NCBI GenBank assembly: GCA_021234535.1
Contig: CM037836.1
Coordinates: 15,793,111 to 15,857,110 of the forward strand
Direction of reading: 5' to 3'
DNA length: 64,000 nt
Origin: Stichopus chloronotus
Lineage: Eukaryota; Echinodermata; Holothuroidea; Aspidochirotida; Stichopodidae
In this document: in pieces, positions 53,901-62,998 of the stretch
Layout of the letters: every line of letters begins with the position of its first letter
How positions within the stretch are numbered: position 1 is the first letter of the stretch
Notes under the pieces: generated by a model
The model's database searches: none
The model's input: only the letters and a program-made list of their open reading frames with translations
Told to the model about the DNA's origin: nothing
Translations under genes and position numbers: made by a program

Positions 53901-56900
53901 GACTATTAAAGTTGTCTGTTATTTCAAGCCTTGACGATGTACACGTACACCATAGCAGTGCAGTGACATCCAGTGAAGCAGAAAGAAACGTTCTGAAATT
54001 CAGATTGCCCACTGGAACCTCCGTACAAAACCAACAGACCTTTTGTTTCTCACATGACAGGACATATCGACAATCTATCATGTCCTTAGTAAGGTGGCCA
54101 GTGATTTTCTTCTTGGACGAAATACCTACGAATTCAGAGAATGAGCAGTTCCTAAATGCTTGTAATGTATCCTGAAGTGAAAACACTAACAGACGGATTG
54201 TTATCATTATCATACTCTGCATACTTGGAGCATGAATTGTATGTTCCTTCAGTCACTGAGTTGTGTGACATTCATGTGACTTTCATGCAAAACTGACATT
54301 ACAAAGAAAAGGAAGCAAGGAAGGAGGTCAAAAGACACTTCAGGCAAATAAAAGGCTGAAAGATGAAATGATGCATTTTGGAATTTTATGATTTTTGTTC
54401 CTCAGAGGATGCTTACCAGCAGCAAGCAGTCATTGACGGAGAGGTTGGTCTCTTGGATATTCTGGATACTGCTGGTCAGGTATGTCACCCCCCCAGCACC
54501 CACCCCTTCATGACTCTCGTATTTTCTACCCTTTTGACAGTGGCAGAACCAGGGGGACTTGGGAGGCTCAGCCCCTCCCATAAAAAAGTGATGTCTTACG
54601 GAATGTTTAGTCCCGTTCCCCCATATTTGCCAAGTGCTCAGAGAAAAAATGAAGAAGGTTATAGTAGACCTACAATTGCATAAATGAGATGCCTAAATCT
54701 AAAGACTGGACTGAAAACACTCAAGATGTTCCATTTCCGGCCATATGGGGAGGGGTTTGTGAAGCCAAAAGATTTCTTGTATGCTCCACAGCAATGAATG
54801 GTGGCGCTCCACTTTGTCCTGCTGGCATTCAGCCGCCCACTCCCAGTATTTTATCTCATTCCTCTATGCTTGGCTTGTGTAACATTTACCAATTTAGGAA
54901 TTCCCAGCGCAGCTACTGTCCTCTTTCAAATTGTTTTACAAGATGCAAAGGGTTGTTCTTATCAATCCCTAATAGTTGGTACATCTTACTTATAGTTCTT
55001 AGTAAATCATGCCATTGAAGATCATTGCCACGAATGTGGCAGAGATGCTCAGTACAGTGTTTCCGTAGTAAAGCCACTGTGACAGGATTTTGATGCAGTG
55101 ACCTGTCAGTTTGATGGACTGATTTGCATGGCTAAAAAAAAAAAAAAAAAAAGTTTATTTGTTCCTACAATCTTAGCACTGCTGCTGATATTTATTTCCA
55201 ACATTCTTTTGTCACAATTCATTATTTTAACCCATTGGATAATTTCTAGGGGGAAACACCGGTTCAGTGTCAGTAACATCAGAAATGATTCACTCAGTAA
55301 GAGATGGCAAGGATTTGAAGAGGTATTGTTTTAAATGATGTTTACACCAGTTTATCTGCGATTTGCAATAATTCTTCATCTCAGGCGGAGTTCACAGCTA
55401 TGAGGGACCAATACATGAGAGGCGGAGAAGGTTTCATCATTTGTTATTCCATCACAGACAAGAGGAGTTTCCAAGAAGCAGCAGAGTTCAAGAACTTGAT
55501 CGAAAGAGTCAGAACTGTCGATAACCTTCCTATTGTGCTTGTTGGGAACAAATGTGACCTAGACAATCAGAGAGTTGTAAGTATATAAGTAGAAGCTAAT
55601 TGTTACATACCTTTTTACCCTTTTTGTTCCTCCTTTTGTATCACCATTTCGCTTCTCATGAGCCCTCTCTCTTTGCCTATACTCCTTTCCTTTCAACTTG
55701 CGTACTCACTCCTTTTCCATCAAACCCTGCCACTTTACAGGAAGCAGATGACTTACTGTAGCTGTGGAAGACACCCTCGCATTTACTCTATGTCATTAGT
55801 ACACAGTGCTGTGAATCCACCACTGACAGTACTAGCTTTATTAGTTAATAGTATCAGCTTTGCCAAAGCACAAGAAGTGCCCTTTTTCCCATAGGCCTGT
55901 TTTTCAGGGTACAGCTAGCCTGTAGTGAACCCCTCTGACCTTCAACACACCTTCCCCCGCACCACCCCACTGTCTCCATGCCACAATGCAGATCCATGCA
56001 TCAGTACTGATGTGGCATGGATGAAAACTGTGGTGATATTTGACATGATTCAGTACAGCATGTCTCTCGCAACATCGAAAACTTAAATTTGAGATCAAAA
56101 AAGAAAAGAAAAAGATAAATTCAGACGAAATGTTACTTGTTGATGCTATTCCCTCACTAGTCTTTTAAATGTATTTGTCCAATCAACCAGAACTGTTGAC
56201 TAGATAGAGATACTGAAATGTGCAGACCAGTGTTCGCATTAAGGAATGAGCCTGGGAGGGAAATCCCTCTCTAAAAACAAAATGTTGGGGGGGGGATTTT
56301 CAAAATCCAGGAGGGAGTTTTCACTTGGTAAAGATTCTGTCACAGTTTATTTTTGTGCATTAATAATCGTAGCTACAACCTTAGCTGTGAAAAACTGGGC
56401 AGGATTTTCCCACATAAGATTTGTCTTTGTGCTAGATTCAGGAGACAAATGCAGAATTCTCGCAAACCCGCTCCTCAGTGCGAACACTGGTGCAGACCAT
56501 GATTTTCATAAGCTTTTATGATTGTCCTTTGGACAATCATTTCATTCTCTATAGTTGTTGTCTGCAAGTGGATTTGGTATCTGTATCAGATTCACAGCAG
56601 TCAATTGGAAAGCAGTACAGTCTTGAATCAGATTCTCTTTTTTTTTTTGTAAAAACAAGCTGTTTTTTAGTCTTTACTGAGAGAATAATGGTTGTCCACT
56701 GGACGAGCAACTTTCCATTTTGTTTGTACGGAATTTTGGTTGTCCCGGACCCGGACGATTGGACAACCATGAAAATATAACCCTGAGGTGAAATGTGTAA
56801 GTCCTACTGGAATGGCTGCTTACTAGGCTCTTAAAATGGTTCCTTAAATTTTCTTTAATTTTAATTTAAATTGTACCAATTTGGTGAAATATCTTCTCAT

Positions 56901-57150
56901 ATTTTAATAGGTGTCAGTTGAAGATGGACAGACACTGGCAAGACAGTTCGGTTGCCCATTCTTTGAGACATCTGCAGCACTTAGACACTATGTTGATGAT
57001 GTGTTCCACACACTGGTCAGAGAAATTAGGAAAAAGGAAAGAGCAGAACGCCTTGCATTTCAGAAAAAGTCCAGGAAAAGAGACTCATCCACAAAAATAC
57101 ATACCTTTGTTCGGAAAGTCTTCAGCCCGAAGAAAAGTCATTCCTCGTGA
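38904..57150 (+). CDS. Rit1-like (Ric): Rit/Ric-type Ras-family small GTPase (five coding exons)
   Basis: Joining 38904-38985, 51796-51852, 54406-54479, 55385-55576 and 56911-57150 gives a continuous 214-residue reading frame. Visible motifs are the P-loop GAGGVGKS (residues 20-27), switch I HDPTIEDAY (42-50), DTAGQ with the catalytic Gln at 71, NKCD (126-129) and ETSAA (154-158). The strings [12 protein letters not shown] and ETSAA, with Ala where Ras has Lys, and the lack of a C-terminal CAAX box point to Rit rather than Ras, Rap or Ral. The tail (about 175-210) is Lys/Arg-rich, which in the Rit family gives plasma-membrane binding through charge instead of a lipid anchor. Known family members cycle between GDP and GTP and signal to MAPK pathways; fly Ric binds calmodulin. 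Length fits vertebrate RIT proteins (about 217-219). The start ATG has G at -3 and +4, with an in-frame stop upstream at 38850-38852. A non-coding 5' exon further upstream cannot be excluded. Confidence 0.93.
39333..39372 (+). repeat. Exact 20-bp tandem duplication
   Basis: GCCTATTTAGCTTAGCCTTA occurs twice in a row in Rit intron 1. Confidence 0.95.
44352..44718 (+). mobile_element. Family-3 MITE, copy 2 (367 bp, TTAA target)
   Basis: The ends are AGAGGCTCATTGAGTTG and CAACTCAGTGAGCCCCT, inverted relative to each other. TTAA flanks it on both sides (44348-44351 and 44719-44722). The body is shared with 48366-48732 almost throughout. TTAA targets are used by piggyBac and Kolobok transposons; which superfamily applies cannot be decided here. 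It lies in Rit intron 1. Confidence 0.88.
47436..47711 (+). repeat. Foldback inverted repeat, arms about 95-103 bp
   Basis: Arm 47436-47538 (from AAAAAATAAAACTACAG to ATATGTCTCAA) pairs with 47618-47711 (from TTGAGACATATACTGGAG to GTAGTTTTATTTTTT). A few bases of length difference and an unpaired spacer of about 79 bases remain. Both arms contain CAGCATGTTGTAGTTTTGG or its complement. It could be a palindromic MITE or a transcribed hairpin; no clear target duplication is visible. Confidence 0.85.
48366..48732 (-). mobile_element. Family-3 MITE, copy 3, inverted (367 bp)
   Basis: This is the reverse complement of the element at 44352-44718 and has exactly the same length. It begins AGGGGCTCATTGAGTTG, ends CTCAATGAGCCACT, and is flanked by TTAA at 48362-48365 and 48733-48736. 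Both copies lie in Rit intron 1 in opposite orientation, about 3.6 kb apart, so the pre-mRNA could fold them into a long duplex. Confidence 0.88.
51238..51305 (+). repeat. T/G-rich tandem repeat, about 21-bp unit
   Basis: TTTTTTTCTGGGGGGAGTG-like units occur three times, 500 bp upstream of exon 2. The run of G blocks could form a quadruplex in the intronic RNA. Confidence 0.8.
51796..51852 (+). CDS. Rit1-like (Ric): Rit exon 2 (helix 1 to switch I)
   Basis: A 57-base exon follows a pyrimidine-rich acceptor (ATCTTTCAG|CT). With the G carried over from exon 1 it reads [19 protein letters not shown] and then the first base of Glu47. It contains the effector-loop core DPTI with the invariant switch I Thr at residue 45. 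The donor is G|GTGAG at 51853. This exon is only recognisable by frame and motif continuity with its neighbours. Confidence 0.93.
51853..54405 (+). other. Rit intron 2
   Basis: A phase-1 intron of 2,553 bases. Apart from a TGTC-type microsatellite near 52800-52838 it looks like unique, T-rich sequence. Short open frames inside it carry no recognisable domain. Confidence 0.85.
52800..52840. repeat. TCTG/TATG microsatellite
   Basis: GTATGTCT units pass into GTCT units in Rit intron 2. Confidence 0.9.
54406..54479 (+). CDS. Rit1-like (Ric): Rit exon 3 (beta 2-3 and DTAGQ)
   Basis: The acceptor is TTCCTCAG|AG. The exon completes Glu47 and encodes [14 protein letters not shown] followed by [10 protein letters not shown], which is G3 with the Gln needed for GTP hydrolysis. 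It ends at CAG|GTATG with phase 0. The interswitch segment after DAY ([10 protein letters not shown]) looks more like Ras/Rap than like the matching stretch of vertebrate RIT1 as I remember it. Confidence 0.93.
54480..55384 (+). other. Rit intron 3 with old repeat fragment
   Basis: A phase-0 intron of 905 bases. Positions about 54725-54850 are related to the tandem unit at 29.2-30.5 kb: the shared stretch has TTTCCGGCC-like sequence, a GAAGCCAAAA-like core and ATGGTGGCGCTCCA. A stretch at 54540 (CAGTGGCAGAACCAGG) resembles the ends of the CAGTGGCGTAACCAG repeats at 15-16 kb. An A run sits at about 55134-55152. Confidence 0.8.
54725..54850 (+). repeat. Single fragment of the 29-30 kb tandem unit
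   Basis: It shares TTCC..TTTCCGGCCAT-like sequence, GAAGCCAAAAGATTTCTTGTA and AATGGTGGCGCTCCACTT with the array. It shows that the unit is a dispersed repeat and not only a local duplication. Confidence 0.6.
55385..55576 (+). CDS. Rit1-like (Ric): Rit exon 4 (switch II to NKCD)
   Basis: The acceptor is CATCTCAG|GC and the donor GTT|GTAAG, both phase 0. The exon encodes 64 residues beginning [16 protein letters not shown] (switch II), then [13 protein letters not shown], a helix, and the beta-5 and G4 region VLVGNKCDL that gives guanine specificity. Switch II and the FIICYSITD strand are the most Rit-specific part of the protein. Confidence 0.95.
56228..56489 (+). mobile_element. Family-4 hAT-type MITE (262 bp)
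   Basis: The 17-bp inverted ends CAGTGTTCGCATTAAGG and CCTCAGTGCGAACACTG differ at two positions. It is flanked by an exact 8-bp direct repeat, GTGCAGAC (56220-56227 and 56490-56497). A CAG start plus an 8-bp duplication is typical of the hAT superfamily. The exact duplication suggests a fairly recent insertion in Rit intron 4. Confidence 0.88.
56518..56540. repeat. Perfect palindrome, 10-bp arms
   Basis: ATGATTGTCC, spacer TTT, GGACAATCAT. A related palindrome with the core GGTTGTCC...GGACAACC lies at 56738-56768. They may mark the two sides of a further small element in intron 4. Confidence 0.7.
56738..56768. repeat. Palindrome, 8-bp arms
   Basis: GGTTGTCC and GGACAACC surround a 15-base spacer that holds CCGGACCCGG. 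It is similar in motif to 56518-56540. Confidence 0.65.
56911..57150 (+). CDS. Rit1-like (Ric): Rit exon 5 (G5, C-terminal tail, stop)
   Basis: The acceptor (TTTTAATAG|GT) has a weaker pyrimidine tract than the other three. The exon encodes 79 residues and TGA at 57148-57150. It starts [18 protein letters not shown], then ETSAA (G5), [19 protein letters not shown] and a basic tail that ends [12 protein letters not shown]. There is no cysteine in the last 60 residues, so the protein cannot be prenylated or palmitoylated at its C-terminus. Confidence 0.95.
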   Translation: MSVEDGQTLARQFGCPFFETSAALRHYVDDVFHTLVREIRKKERAERLAFQKKSRKRDSSTKIHTFVRKVFSPKKSHSS

Positions 57151-59855
57151 TCTGGAGGGAGGTACCAGACATTGTTTCATAGCTTTGATTGCACGCACAC
57201 TTCAGAATATTGTAGATAAGTTTATTCATTGCTGCATTTTGGTTTAATGTGCAAAATAGCATGAAGCGGAGGATGAAAGAAGAAGAAGAAGAAGAAAATA
57301 TTGAGGATGTATTCATAAGGCAAAGGAGGAGAAGAGTGTCTTCAGGTTTGTCAAATGGCGATATTAGCAAGTAGCATTCCTCAGATGAGAAAAAAAAGTC
57401 CTACAAAATTCCCAAGGGACCAGTTGTTGACATGTGCAACTCTAGTATAAGCCATTTGCTGCATACCTCATAAATCCTAACCCGTGCACACACTATGGCA
57501 AGGGCGAGACCGTGAGATGGAGGTTCTCTAACTCCGTCACATGACATTTTGAACAAAAATGCACATTTGTGAGTGTCACGTAGGGATACTGCGAGTGCCA
57601 TGTTGGATTTCGAAACCCAGACGGCGGCCTAAATCTGTGAAAGCCCTGTGCTGTTGCTTGTAACATTCTCTTGATCATGTCTTTCTTAAGGCGTAACAAG
57701 TCACAGATAATCTGCAGTTTGGAAGTGTTATGACATGAAGTCATCGTACATGTGGTCACAGAACAAGCTGAAGTCATGGATGCAGTCAGAATTGACCAGC
57801 CGCTCACCTTGTTCGTCAATCCGTCAAGTGGTAGATTTAAGTCGAGCAGTTAATGTACAATATTACAGTGGAAAGGCAAGGAACAAAATTCTAATACACA
57901 GGACTGACTTCCATGTGTGGAGAAATGTTTTCTAAGAAAACAATAGAGATGAGAAAAAAAATGTATTGTATGAACAAATTATTTTGATTACTGTAAATAT
58001 TCAAATTGTTCTTTTGCTGACAGTCGAGAAGTAGGACGAACCTTTGTTTCCTAACAAAACTGGATGACATGACGGTGGTAGGACGTGACGTGCGTTATCA
58101 GGTTAATGATAAGTCAGACAAGACAATCCTTCATAGCATTGATTTGTCAAGGCACTTGGTACATAAAAATGTGAATGAAACTTCCTCAACAGGTATTTCT
58201 TGGGAATTAAGTGATTTGGTATTTTTTTTTTCAACTCTCAGTGAGAAATTAAGGACGATGACAAGATGAGTTTGAATGGACCTTGTCACTGTTGGTCTGA
58301 AGGGTGTTGTTTGCCTGATTCGTTTACATCTTTCATCAAAGGGGTCATCACCACCACGTCTATATGACACAACATTATACTTTGTAAACTGTAACACCAT
58401 TACAACTAGTTCAAGTAAGTGATCAAACGTTTTGCAAATATGGTACATGAAGCCAAAGGTTTAAGGTGTCCAGACAACTTGTTTACCCCTGCATACCCCT
58501 GTAATCCAAGTTATCATGAGATTCTAAGGTGGATAAGCCAAAGAAGGGGGTAGAACTGGTGGTGCATCTGCTTAAGCGACGTAAGACTCATTTTGTCTTT
58601 TGATGCAAACTTTTTCTTCCAAAGATCATCTTGCGAAAAGAGAAGTGTTTTCATGAGCCGTCTGATAATGTTCATTAGTTGAAGAACCAGTGGCAATTCG
58701 TCAACATAGCAACGAAATCTTCGTATGTCCCAATACTGTTAGCTCTTTCATATCTCTGGCTCAGAGAGAGGACATTCCTTCAAGTAACTGAAAATTCTCT
58801 GCATTTCAATTGTTCAAGAGACGGTGATTTTGTTGTCTGCAAAGGAATTTCAAAGATAATAACGGGTTTGCTGATTCAAGCTGTCTGATGACTGCATGAC
58901 AGGTTTCATTGTTTTCAACACAAACCACTTGGGAATTAATATTTGATTGGCTTTCACAGTACCAATGGTTAGAGAGAACAAAACTTTGCTAAGTCATCAA
59001 ATATTAGCAAATTGCATAAAAACTTAGCAATAACACTGAGTTTCTGTTTTTGTTGGCTTTAAAGTTTTCAACTTCGGATAGAATTTTCAAAGAAAGAGAA
59101 CTCTAGGCCCTTCAGGTCAGCCTGAAATCCAATTCTGTTTGCTCAATGTACCAGTCAGCTTGTTTCTTCTGTGGGATGATTCTCATCTAACAGTACACTT
59201 CATATTGCAGATGCTCCTGTACAGTTGAATGTAGGGAACAAAATGTAGTTCAGTACCATTCGCAATAGGCAGAATTTTCTCTCTGATAGGAATATCAGTA
59301 TGTTTAGGAGTCTTTGTGCATTTGCTTGGCAGTTAGTGAGTTGCACTGAAGGTCAAAAGGATGTGAGCAATTTTAAGTGTTTGTTGTCCACAAGTAGGTT
59401 TGGATTTGAATTTAGTTTGATGCTGTATCCCAGTTTGTTTCAATGGTTTCGTTGTGTTCTGGCTTATTTTCACTATAATGTGACTCCTGCCTGCAGCCAT
59501 GTGGCATTTCACATCATAACAATCTTTTGTTCATAGAAAGGTTAGAAGTATGCACTTTCAACCAGTATTAGTTTTAGAGTCATTTTGGAGAAAATATGGT
59601 ACATACAGATTCCATGCAATTTTGACATTCCCAATGTAAAAATGTGTGAATAGTTTGGTGTGTAACAAAGCAAACTTTAGAAAATAGAGTGGCATGCTGA
59701 TGTACAGTTAGGACATTGTTTACCCGTGCAGATGTTAATTGTTTATTATTGTTGGAAATATTTTGTGATACCTTGCTCCATCTTCATTCTTCTTTCATCT
59801 GTCTCCCAGTCCAATATTGTCACATTAACTTCCCACTAGTATGTAAGAAACTCAG
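57151..59855 (+). other. Rit 3' UTR or 3' flank
   Basis: Non-coding sequence follows the TGA. It includes a short GAA-repeat (about 57279-57296). Reading through to 62992 I saw no AATAAA or ATTAAA, so either a variant signal (for example AATACA near 57893) or a very long 3' UTR is used. Open frames here are short and show no domain. Confidence 0.5.
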
Positions 59856-59859
59856 ACTT

Positions 59860-60790
59860 CGTGACATTACTGTCACATTAGTTGAAAGGATCAAGATTTT
59901 GTCACATTAGTATCATATTAGGTGATATTAGCTCAGATTTTGTGGTGTTGCTACCAGTCGCTAGGGACTCAGATTTTGTGCCACATTGGTCGAAAGGGGA
60001 CCGAACTTTGCATTAGTGTCTCATTAGTTGAAAGGGGCTCAGATTTCTCGACAATGGAATCTGATTTGTCGAAAGGGACCGCATGCTGTCACATTTGTTT
60101 CACATTTGTTGAAAGGGGTTCACTCTTGTGGCATAAGTATCACATTGGTGGAAAGGGACTGCATGTTTCGGTTGTCATTAGCCTTGCATTGGTTCAGGGG
60201 ACGTTAGTGTTGTCAGGCCCGTATCCGGGGGGGGTTCAGGGGGTTCGGACAAACCCGCCACAAGATCTGGAGTTCCGCTTAGCCTATGATAGTAGGCCTA
60301 CGTTAGCAACATATATAAAGAGTTTTAATTAGTTGGTCATGATTGTTGGGTAAAATGTTCCACTCGAACCCTCTCCCTGAAAAAGCTGCATACTGGCCTG
60401 GTTGTGTCATAGACATCATTTTGGGTTTAAAAACAGATCAGTGTTGTGACATTAATGTGTCACATTGGTTGATAGATTTCAATGTTGTGACATTACTATC
60501 ACATTGGTCGGAGGCAGTTCGGTGTCAGGACGTAATTGTCACATTGGTTGAAAGGAATTCAGTGTCATGACAGTTAGTGTTACATTGGCTGAAGGATTTC
60601 TGTGTTGTGACTTCAGCGTCACATTGGTTGAGGACTCTTCAGTGTTTTGGCATTGTGACATGTGTTGAAAGGTGTTAAGTGTTGTGACAGTAGTGTCACA
60701 TTGTTTTAAAACAGTTTCTGTGTTATGATTTTAGGTTTGCTTTGTTTTGAAAGTAGTTCAGTTTCATGACATTAGTGTCATATCAACAGG
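59860..60790 (+). repeat. Degenerate minisatellite, unit about 40-50 bp
   Basis: Many imperfect units share the pattern TGTGACATTAGTGTCACATT, then GGTTGAAAGGG, then TTCAGTGTTG. The first part of the unit is itself nearly palindromic (GTGACATTA.TGTCAC). The 136-residue open frame at 59922-60332 is a by-product of the repeat. The array is split by a family-1 MITE at 60214-60400. Confidence 0.8.
60214..60400 (+). mobile_element. Family-1 MITE, copy 3 (187 bp)
   Basis: The ends are CAGGCCCGTATCC at the left and GCATACTGGCCTG at the right, which is the inverted match. It is flanked by an exact 5-bp direct repeat, GTTGT (60209-60213 and 60401-60405). The body shares CAAGATCTGGA, AGCCTATGATAGT, GAGTTTTAATT, GGTAAAATGTTCCACT and CTGAAAAAGCTGCAT with copy 1. 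It has no open frame and depends on a transposase elsewhere. Its insertion inside a minisatellite makes both borders clear. Confidence 0.85.
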
Positions 60791-62439
60791 TTTGAAAGGG
60801 GTTGACCTTGTCAGATGTCATATTAATTACATCAAGATATGCTAGCCTAAAGAGAGCTTATTGTATATAATTATTTCAGAAATCAACTTTAATCTTCTAC
60901 GTTTGTTCTACATATCTCTGTTTATTAATTTGTACATAGTGTCAATGAAAGTGTCATGTTTTAGTCTAAGAGTGAAAGAAATTTTGATACTCCTTCACTT
61001 ATTCAGTTGTCCATATGGCCATGTTTTCTATTAATATCTTAAATATTTCCAACTTAATGAAAACTATGAAACCAGATTCAATCAGAACGTGACATGTGGG
61101 ATCAATCCAGTTAGTCAGTGTTATGAATATCACGTCACTGGTATTGTCTCAGCAATGCGACTTTTAATCATTAGCTTATTGAAAAGTTTGAATGAGATGT
61201 TGACCAGCAGAAACTCATTAATCGTTAGCTGACTTTGGGAGAAAAAGTAACGAAAAGGCCTTGTCACTCTCTCCTCTTTCAGATTCATGAATGGAACCGA
61301 ATGAGAGTTCTCTCAGGGTATTTTTTTTTTTGTTGGTTGGTTTTTGACCAGAGGAGAAAGAGTCTTAAAGTGAAAGTAGAAAAGAACATGTATGTAGATA
61401 TAAATTAATCTCTCTTTGTTAAAATGTGACTATTCTTATTTGAGATCAAAGTTCTGAACATGGTCACCAGGAGGAATACATCAATAATAGTATATAGCGG
61501 TTGCTCAATGCAGTGATTTGCTCGTATCCCCCCCCCCCATTTGTCTTGCTTCTTACTTTTTGGAGTAAGCTCATTCTGTTTCTCATATCTTGGTGTGGGT
61601 GAAGGAGGAGAAGAGGGATGGGAAGCAAAGGAGATGGGGAAAATTGATGAGACAAAGGGATATTTGCCGTGAATTGTTTGAATTGATCCACTGATTTTCA
61701 TCTGCTGATACTAGATTTCCTGCTTTCTTGTCGGGTAGAAGTATCATGTCTCTTTGTTACATCGTATTTGTGTAATAATGACGTTCCGCTACTACCAACA
61801 GTCTAGGAATAGAGCTATTTCAGTCCATGAAATAATAGAGAGTCTGTATTGATAGAGATTTTAATGTTTAACTACATAATTTCATTTTCAAGTATCAGAA
61901 TATAATCAACCATTATGGATAAAGTTAAAAAAAAAAATGTTTTGGTGAAAGGTGTTCACCTTCACAGTTTGGTTAGTGGTATTAGTGACAAATTAACTAC
62001 TGACAAAGAAGTCTGTGAGGATTACTGATAAACTTGTGAAGAAGTTTAGTTTATTCTATGATGCTGAAGGTTTTATTTGCACCTGATGTCAGGTGAAACA
62101 CCCTTGTACCTAAATTTTGGTGGTTTGAGCATATTAAGGGCAGGTGCTGTGATGTGATCATCTGGTTTATTTGACACTCTGAGGACTTCTCAGTGAAAGC
62201 AAAAGAAGTAATATAACCATTTACTGGCCCACTGAAGGCAAGAGTCTGGTGTGGGTTGAGTGGCGAGGCTGTCTGTTGAAGTGTCCTTTTCTCCGAATTT
62301 CTAGGGTTTGGGCACTTGAAAGGGTTGAAGCACGTGGAGTGTGTGTCTTCTGTTCCCTGTTTTTTATCATTTTACAGATTTTTTGAATTTCTTTTTATGA
62401 GTGCACAAAATATGAAGTTTCACAATGAAACTGTGCATG

Positions 62440-62521
62440 TGTACTGTCACCGTCTACATGTCCTCTGTCACAGATCACATATCTACTGTCACAGACCAGG
62501 TGTGTCTTCTGTCGCAGACTT
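62440..62521 (+). repeat. Tandem repeat, about 20-bp unit, four copies
   Basis: Imperfect units of CTACTGTCACAGACCA-type sequence: ACTGTCACCG, TCTGTCACAG, ACTGTCACAG and TCTGTCGCAG at near-regular spacing. The open frame around it shows the same repeat as CHR-type residues. Confidence 0.75.
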
Positions 62522-62992
62522 TTCCAGAAATTTTTTAAATACATTTCATGACATTGCTATTGTAGATATTATTCAGTTTGATTTTAACGTTACATAGATA
62601 TCATTGCGGCCATTTCATATGGTCAATTTATTTTTGTAAGATGTCTATATTTTTGTTTTTTATCCAGTTGTCTTTATTTACATCATGTCCCACCGTTCCC
62701 AAGGAGCCTTTCATTTTGTGTATGAGCATCATCTATGCTGTGCATCGGTTCTTAGCGTAAATATCAAATACCTTTAAATCTCAGTCAGCTGCTTACGGGC
62801 AAAATTCCTTGTTGAACGGCTTTCCGTTTGCTGTGTGACTACTATTTCCCTTTGTCATTTCAGAATCAAGTTTTGCCACAGAATTGTCAAAATCTTAAAA
62901 CAACACTCACTAAAAGTGTTTCTGTCAGAATTGAAATGCTGTCTCTTCAAGGACTTTCAAATTTTAGCAAGTGTCAGCAAAAATTGGGATTA

Positions 62993-62998
62993 AATAAA
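62993..62998 (+). terminator. First canonical AATAAA downstream of Rit
   Basis: An AATAAA hexamer sits in the run TTAAATAAAAA. It is the first canonical poly(A) signal on the + strand after the Rit stop codon, 5.8 kb away. That makes it a candidate but not a convincing 3' end. An ATTAAA follows at 63751-63756. Confidence 0.2.

Larger units (their letters stand above)
55577..56910 (+). other. Rit intron 4
   Basis: A phase-0 intron of 1,334 bases. It carries a complete hAT-type MITE (56228-56489), followed by two perfect-stem palindromes (56518-56540 and 56738-56768). Confidence 0.85.

Noticed and set aside
54378..54683. 101-residue frame through exon 3 starting at an upstream ATG
   Set aside because: The part after GQV is intron 3. 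The splice donor CAG|GTATG and continuity with exon 4 ([10 protein letters not shown]) show that the true exon ends at 54479.
55400..55588. Internal ATG start at 55400 for the switch II segment
   Set aside because: This is Met77 of exon 4. The exon begins at 55385 after CATCTCAG.
56911..57150. Separate small gene starting with GTG at 56911
   Set aside because: Bacterial-style GTG start does not apply. It is the last exon of the Rit gene, joined after AATAG.
59922..60332. 136-residue plus-strand frame
   Set aside because: It runs through the minisatellite and into the family-1 MITE, so it is a by-product of repeats.
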